Shown here: positions 1 to 4,082 of the stretch, in pieces
Numbering within the stretch: the stretch's first letter is position 1
Layout: every line of letters begins with the position of its first letter
Assembly: GCA_910588865.1 (NCBI GenBank)
Contig: CAJUSJ010000121.1
Span: forward strand, 1 to 6,888
Source: an uncultured Lachnospiraceae bacterium
GTDB taxonomy: Bacteria > Bacillota > Clostridia > Lachnospirales > Lachnospiraceae
DNA length: 6,888 nt
Direction of reading: 5' to 3'
The notes under the pieces: generated by a model
Told to the model about the DNA's origin: nothing
Seen by the model: the letters and a program-made list of their open reading frames with translations, nothing else
Database searches by the model: none
Position numbers and translations under genes: made by a program

Positions 1-20
1 CCAAAATGTATACCTTTTGG
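1..20. promoter_or_regulatory. Near-perfect 20-bp palindrome, candidate operator
   Basis: The first 20 bases, CCAAAATGTATACCTTTTGG, pair with themselves in nine of ten positions. The outer arms are CCAAAA/TTTTGG, the centre is the palindrome GTATAC, and only the T7/C14 pair mismatches. It ends 46 bases before the chosen start of the BTAD regulator, and it contains a weak extended -10-like string (TG-TATACC). Such a symmetric site is typical of a dimeric repressor or activator site. It could also be the foot of a structure extending upstream of the window, or part of a terminator of an unseen upstream gene, although the A/T-rich arms make a poor terminator stem. The symmetry is seen directly; the operator role is inferred. 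Confidence 0.45.
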
Positions 21-28
21 CCATTTAT

Positions 29-45
29 TCTTGTAGAAAACAAGA
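29..45. repeat. Short inverted repeat in the regulator leader
   Basis: TCTTGT (29-34) and ACAAGA (40-45) form a perfect 6-bp inverted repeat around a 5-base AGAAA loop. It sits just upstream of the ribosome-binding site of the regulator gene. As RNA it would be a weak hairpin. It may be a binding half-site pair or chance, and no function is assigned. Confidence 0.25.
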
Positions 46-54
46 GATTAAATG

Positions 55-63
55 GGGGGAAAG
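55..63 (+). promoter_or_regulatory. Ribosome-binding site that sets the regulator start at 67
   Basis: The run GGGGGAAAG (55-63) lies a few bases before ATG 67. An in-frame ATG at 52 overlaps this purine run and has no purine-rich site of its own upstream (the preceding bases are AAGAGATTAA). The downstream ATG is therefore the better start. Confidence 0.6.
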
Positions 64-66
64 CTC

Positions 67-1344
67 ATGTTTGTACATATGCTTGGAGTACCTTTTTACG
101 TCCGTACAGATGAAGGGCGGGAAGTTGATGAGATATTCACGTCGCCTATGCTCCGCAACCGTTCTGTCAAGCTGCTTCACCTTCTGGCCTGTCTGCTCTA
201 TCATCACGGAGAGATGGTGGACCGCTCCCGGATTCTGGCCATGCTGTATGGGGAAGATCATGGAGAGACGGCATGCAACAATCTGCGGGCTGTAATTTTC
301 CGTTTACGCAAGGTCTTAAAGAAAATAGGGCTGCCGGATGGCGACTATATTTTGAGCCGCAAAGGAACCTATGGCTGGAATGAGAAGCTATGTCCCCTGG
401 AGATCGACGCTGAGATATTCGGAGCCCAGGCCGGGAAGGCTCTCGCTATGGAAGATGGGAAAACAGGGGAGAAGATACAGGCCCTGATGGAGGCGGTTAG
501 TCATTATAAAGGGAGTTTTCTGCCCCTGTTTGAGAATGAGACCTGGGTGATACAGGAGGAGCTGAAATACCGGGAAAACCTTGGTGAGTGCATGGATGTG
601 CTGTACCGGCTTCTGGCTGGGCAGGGCAGGGAGAAAGAAATACTGCCTATCTGCACCAGTCTGCTGTCGGTGGTACCTGATGAAAAATGGTATCTGCTTC
701 AGATCAGAGCCTTTCTCTCTATGAAAGAACCAACACTGGCTTATCGGGTCTATGAAGAGGCTGTAAAAGTTATGGTCGATACTCTGGGGCGGCAGCCGTC
801 ACCGGAATTTATCAGCATTTTTCGGAGCATCAACAAGAATCCGGAGAAATCTTTGGAGACCATTGGGAACATACGGGAGATGCTGGATGACCGGGTTGTG
901 CCGGGAAGAGCCTACTACTGCAGTTTTCCAAGTTTCATCGACGCGTACCGAATATCCGGCAGGCTGATGCAGAGGAACCGTTGCCTGTCCTTTCTGATAT
1001 TATGTACTGTGACCACTTCCCGGGGACACATCATAAAAAATAAAAGCAAGCTGGAGAAAATATCAGGCCAGCTGAAGGAGGCGATTATGGAATCAGCCAG
1101 AAGCTCTGACATGATGACAAGTTATAGTCTGTCCCAGTACTTGCTGCTGCTCAATGGGATTACCAGAGAAGGCTGCTCCATTGTCACAGGCAGGATCGAC
1201 CAGAAATTTAGACAGTTCAACGCTTCTTCTAATTATATGGTCAACTATTATGTGTCTTCCATAAAGGATGTGCCTCCGCTTTCAGCTATCACAGAGTATC
1301 GGCAGGATGATATGGCACCAGAACAGATGGGGTGGGAAATATGA
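67..1344 (+). CDS. SARP/BTAD-family transcriptional regulator with degenerate GGDEF-like C-terminal domain
   Basis: A 425-aa protein, probably a cytoplasmic DNA-binding regulator. Residues ~1-108 match an OmpR-type winged helix: a hydrophobic helix at 34-46 (VKLLHLLACLLYH), then GEMVDRSRILAMLYG, then the recognition-helix pattern NNLRAVIFRLRKVL at 71-84. Residues ~112-265 are helical and begin DAEIF at 114, as expected of the bacterial transcriptional activation domain (BTAD), a TPR-like helical domain. The tail (~279-395) begins GRAYYCSF and contains R345-x-x-D348 followed by YSLSQYLLLL. This resembles the R-x-x-D...GGDEF...L hairpin of diguanylate cyclases, but GGDEF and the metal-binding Asp are absent, so it should be catalytically dead. 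An in-frame ATG at 52 would add five residues but lacks a ribosome site. The stop overlaps the next start (ATGA), so it is probably co-translated with the YfhO-family gene. The target genes and ligand are unknown. The family call is firm; the GGDEF-like assignment is an inference from pattern. Confidence 0.85.
   Translation: MFVHMLGVPFYVRTDEGREVDEIFTSPMLRNRSVKLLHLLACLLYHHGEMVDRSRILAMLYGEDHGETACNNLRAVIFRLRKVLKKIGLPDGDYILSRKGTYGWNEKLCPLEIDAEIFGAQAGKALAMEDGKTGEKIQALMEAVSHYKGSFLPLFENETWVIQEELKYRENLGECMDVLYRLLAGQGREKEILPICTSLLSVVPDEKWYLLQIRAFLSMKEPTLAYRVYEEAVKVMVDTLGRQPSPEFISIFRSINKNPEKSLETIGNIREMLDDRVVPGRAYYCSFPSFIDAYRISGRLMQRNRCLSFLILCTVTTSRGHIIKNKSKLEKISGQLKEAIMESARSSDMMTSYSLSQYLLLLNGITREGCSIVTGRIDQKFRQFNASSNYMVNYYVSSIKDVPPLSAITEYRQDDMAPEQMGWEI
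1329..1343 (+). promoter_or_regulatory. Ribosome-binding site and ATGA start/stop overlap
   Basis: GGGG at 1329-1332, continuing as TGGGA, precedes ATG 1341 by 8 bases. ATG 1341 shares ATGA with the TGA (1342-1344) that ends the regulator. A GTG at 1332 in the same frame would add only three residues, lies inside this purine run, and has no site of its own, so 1341 is preferred. The arrangement is typical of translational coupling by a terminating ribosome. Confidence 0.65.
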
Positions 1345-3995
1345 AAAAGATCCGAAATCCTGTCCTGTCCTTTTGTCTGGTATTGGGAATCTTCCTGGTT
1401 CTGGCGGCCGTAAAAGGGTTCCATCCTTTTGGTGAATATTCCATTCTCCAGATTGATCTGTTTCATCAGTATGCCCCCTTTCAGGAGGAACTGAGAAGCC
1501 GTCTTCTGGAGGGAAAGAGCCTGATCTACAGCTGGGAGGGAGGATTGGGAAAGGCGTTTTTCCCTCAGTTAGCCTATTATACGGCCAGTCCCTTAAGCTT
1601 TTTGTGTCTGCTGATTCCCCAGAAAGGGATCGCGGACTTTATGCTGTTTCTGATTATAGTGAAGGTGTCTTTGTCGGCAGGATGCTTTACCTTCTATCTG
1701 GAACAGCATTTTGAGGAGGAGAGTCCTGCCGCGGCCCTGTGGGGAAGCCTTTACGCCTGCAGTGGCTTTATGACCGCCTACTGCTGGAATGTGATGTGGC
1801 TGGATGATCTGGCTTTATTTCCTCTGGTGGCGGCGGGAATTGACAGGCTGCTGAGAAAGGATGACAAAAGACTTTATCTGACAGCTCTGACCTGCGGGAT
1901 CCTGTTTAACTTTTATATGGCGTTCCTGGTATGTGTGGGTTCGGTTCTCTATGTTCTTATACAGACAGGCTGTATGTTTCGTCGGGAGCAGGTGAGGCAG
2001 TGGGTGAAAAAGGGATTTTGGTACGCCGGACTGTCGGTTCTTGCCGCCGGGCTCAGCGGTTTTCTCATCATTCCGGCGGTCATGGCTCTGTCTCAGACAG
2101 CGGCAGGGGGGGCGGAGCTGTCCGGTTTTGAGATTTATCAGAATTTTTGGCAAATAGGAGAGAGCCATCTTTTGGGGGCAATGCCTCAGGTGCTGACCGC
2201 CAATGACAAGACGCCTAACATTGGATGCGGCCTCCTTTCCCTTATGCTGGCCACATGTTTTTTCCTGAGTCCCGGGATCACCAAAAGGGAAAAGGCGGCA
2301 TATGGCGGGGCCCTCCTGTTCCTCCTGTGCTGCTGTGTGTTCCGGCCTCTGGATTTTATGATTCACGGAATGCATTTTCCGGCTAATCTGCCCCACAGGT
2401 TTATGTTTATCTACGTTTTCCTGGTTCTGACTCTGGGATATCACATGTGGAGACAGAAGGAGCGGCTGACAGCGTATCTGGTTTTGGCGGCAGTTCTGTT
2501 TTGGGGCGCTGTCCTTCTGGTGTCGGAGTATGTGGTGGTTCCTGTCAGAAAAGACTTGATGAGACTCTATTCGGAACAGGGGATCCTCTTAAATCTGGCT
2601 CTGCTGTCAGCCTATGGCCTCATTCTCCTGTGGGTAATCCGGACCAGGAAAGGGAGGAAGGCGGGATTTTTGCTCCTTCTTTGTCTCATAACGGGAGAAT
2701 GCTTTTATTCTGGTTACAATGGCATCACAAGAAAGACCACCTATGAGAATTACAACAAGAATATGGATGAGGCGGCCAAGGTTGTGCGGTACCTGGATGA
2801 AAAAGAGCAAGGTGATTTTTACCGCATGGAATTTCGGCGTTTTCTGACCATCAATGACGGGGCCTTGTTTCATTACCCCGGCCTGAGCCAGTTTTCTTCC
2901 ATGGCACCGGGAGGGATGTCACAGCTTATGGGCCGCCTGGGATTTTCCGGAGGCTCCAACTCTTATCGCTATTATGATCCCACACCTCTTCTGGACGGGA
3001 TTTTTGACATCTCATATGTTATTGAGAAAACAGACGACGGGAACGGAGGCATGAAGAATCCCTATTACAGTTACCTGGATACCATAGACAACATGGAGAT
3101 CTATGAAAATCCCCGGGCTCTGGGGCCTGGATTTGTAGTCCCCTTTGAGCTGGAACAGTGGGATACGGATCAGGCCTGTCCCTTTGAAACGCAGAATGGG
3201 TTTGCCCGGCTGGCTGGGCTTGAGAAGGATTTGTTTACCCTGATCCCCCTGGAAAATATTGGGACAGAATATATGGAAATCACCGAGTCTTCTGGGGATG
3301 GTTATTTCCGGTATCAGGTAGATGACCCCTATAACCTGGAACAAATTCCAAAACTATATGGAGAAATATCCGTTCCGGAAGAGGGCCACTATTTCCTCTG
3401 GGTTCAGGCAGGCCAGGCAAGACGCCTCCTCTATGAGTGGGAGGGACAGAGGCAGGACCGGGAATTGTCCGCGGGAAAGAGCCTGTTTGACCTGCGGCAG
3501 ATACCTGCGGGAAAAAGGTTACAGATTACCCTTCCCCTTAACAACCGCCCGGAACACGACATGAAGTTTGCCGACACAGGAGAGGCAAGGATCTACGCGG
3601 CTAAATATGACGACCAGGCATACCAGGAACTGTATGAGCTGCTGTCCCGGGAACCATGGAAAATCACCAGATGGGGAGATACTTTTTTGGAGGGGGAAGT
3701 GGAGAGCCTGGAAGGAGGGATTCTCTGGACCTCGGTGCCGTGGGAGAAAGGCTGGCAGGTTACAATAAACGGGGAGCCTTGTCAGCCGGTTTCCCTGGGG
3801 GATGGCGGAGTTCTGGGAGTAATGCTGAAACCAGGCAGATCCGTGGTCTGCCTGGAGTATCATCTGCCGGGGATAAAAGCCGGGATGGCGCTTTCCCTCA
3901 TATCTCTGGCCATCAGTTTGTGGGCTGTTAGAAGAAAACCATTTCTTGGAAAGATGGAAAAAAAACCAAAAAGGATGGGGAAAAATAACATATGA
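1341..3995 (+). CDS. YfhO-family polytopic membrane protein (GT-C-like glycosyltransferase)
   Basis: An 884-aa integral membrane protein, the usual size for the YfhO family. One membrane helix lies at ~6-24, followed by an outside loop with the family signature QIDLFHQYAPF (D39, H42, Q43, Y44) and then YSWEGGLGKAF (63-73). A second signature, WNVMWLDD (149-156), is followed by LFPLVAAGIDRLL. About 12 hydrophobic segments run to ~458. A large, probably external, domain spans ~460-845; it contains the family-typical SVPWEKGW (798-805), and then a last membrane helix (~847-863) leads to a Lys/Arg-rich cytoplasmic tail. Known YfhO proteins have a GT-C fold and, in Bacillus and Staphylococcus, act with a CsbB-type enzyme in adding sugars to lipoteichoic acid from a lipid-linked donor. 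By analogy D39 may be the catalytic acid. The acceptor here is unknown; the neighbouring cell-surface protein makes a surface polymer or protein plausible. No CsbB-type partner is visible in the window. Confidence 0.88.
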   Translation: MKKIRNPVLSFCLVLGIFLVLAAVKGFHPFGEYSILQIDLFHQYAPFQEELRSRLLEGKSLIYSWEGGLGKAFFPQLAYYTASPLSFLCLLIPQKGIADFMLFLIIVKVSLSAGCFTFYLEQHFEEESPAAALWGSLYACSGFMTAYCWNVMWLDDLALFPLVAAGIDRLLRKDDKRLYLTALTCGILFNFYMAFLVCVGSVLYVLIQTGCMFRREQVRQWVKKGFWYAGLSVLAAGLSGFLIIPAVMALSQTAAGGAELSGFEIYQNFWQIGESHLLGAMPQVLTANDKTPNIGCGLLSLMLATCFFLSPGITKREKAAYGGALLFLLCCCVFRPLDFMIHGMHFPANLPHRFMFIYVFLVLTLGYHMWRQKERLTAYLVLAAVLFWGAVLLVSEYVVVPVRKDLMRLYSEQGILLNLALLSAYGLILLWVIRTRKGRKAGFLLLLCLITGECFYSGYNGITRKTTYENYNKNMDEAAKVVRYLDEKEQGDFYRMEFRRFLTINDGALFHYPGLSQFSSMAPGGMSQLMGRLGFSGGSNSYRYYDPTPLLDGIFDISYVIEKTDDGNGGMKNPYYSYLDTIDNMEIYENPRALGPGFVVPFELEQWDTDQACPFETQNGFARLAGLEKDLFTLIPLENIGTEYMEITESSGDGYFRYQVDDPYNLEQIPKLYGEISVPEEGHYFLWVQAGQARRLLYEWEGQRQDRELSAGKSLFDLRQIPAGKRLQITLPLNNRPEHDMKFADTGEARIYAAKYDDQAYQELYELLSREPWKITRWGDTFLEGEVESLEGGILWTSVPWEKGWQVTINGEPCQPVSLGDGGVLGVMLKPGRSVVCLEYHLPGIKAGMALSLISLAISLWAVRRKPFLGKMEKKPKRMGKNNI

Positions 3996-4018
3996 CATAA
4001 CGTCTGCCCTGGTATACT
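3992..4018 (+). promoter_or_regulatory. Candidate extended -10 promoter for the surface-protein gene
   Basis: TGGTATACT (4010-4018) fits an extended -10 element (TGn followed by TATACT, five of six to TATAAT). ATGACA (3992-3997) matches five of six of a -35 box but lies only 15 bases upstream, which is short; an extended -10 can work with a poor -35. Transcription would begin near 4025 and give a ~58-base leader before the strong ribosome site. The -35 overlaps the stop codon of the YfhO-family gene. No convincing terminator lies in the 87-base gap, so read-through from upstream is also likely. Confidence 0.4.
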
Positions 4019-4064
4019 TGATTTAGAAAAGGTGAAACTGGCTGTTTGCGCGGCCACATGTTTT

Positions 4065-4079
4065 AAGGAAGGAGAGAGG
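4065..4079 (+). promoter_or_regulatory. Strong Shine-Dalgarno site for the surface-protein gene
   Basis: The purine run AAGGAAGGAGAGAGG includes GGAGAG at 4071-4076, six bases before ATG 4083. It is the strongest ribosome site in the window and fixes the start just before a good signal peptide. Confidence 0.75.
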
Positions 4080-4082
4080 ATA

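Noticed and set aside
52..66. Upstream in-frame ATG at 52 as the regulator start
   Set aside because: It overlaps the GGGGGAAAG run that best serves as ribosome site for ATG 67, and it has no purine-rich site of its own at the right distance.
1332..1340. GTG at 1332 as the start of the YfhO-family gene
   Set aside because: It sits within the ribosome-binding purines for ATG 1341 and adds only three residues; the ATGA overlap start is better supported.
1815..2444. 209-codon open frame on the minus strand
   Set aside because: It is antisense to the well-supported YfhO-family gene, and its translation is Gln/His/Lys-rich with no domain.
4039..4056. Possible terminator hairpin between the second and third genes
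   Set aside because: The stem is only TGGC/GCCA with a 10-base loop and is followed by ACATG before four Ts; too weak for an intrinsic terminator.
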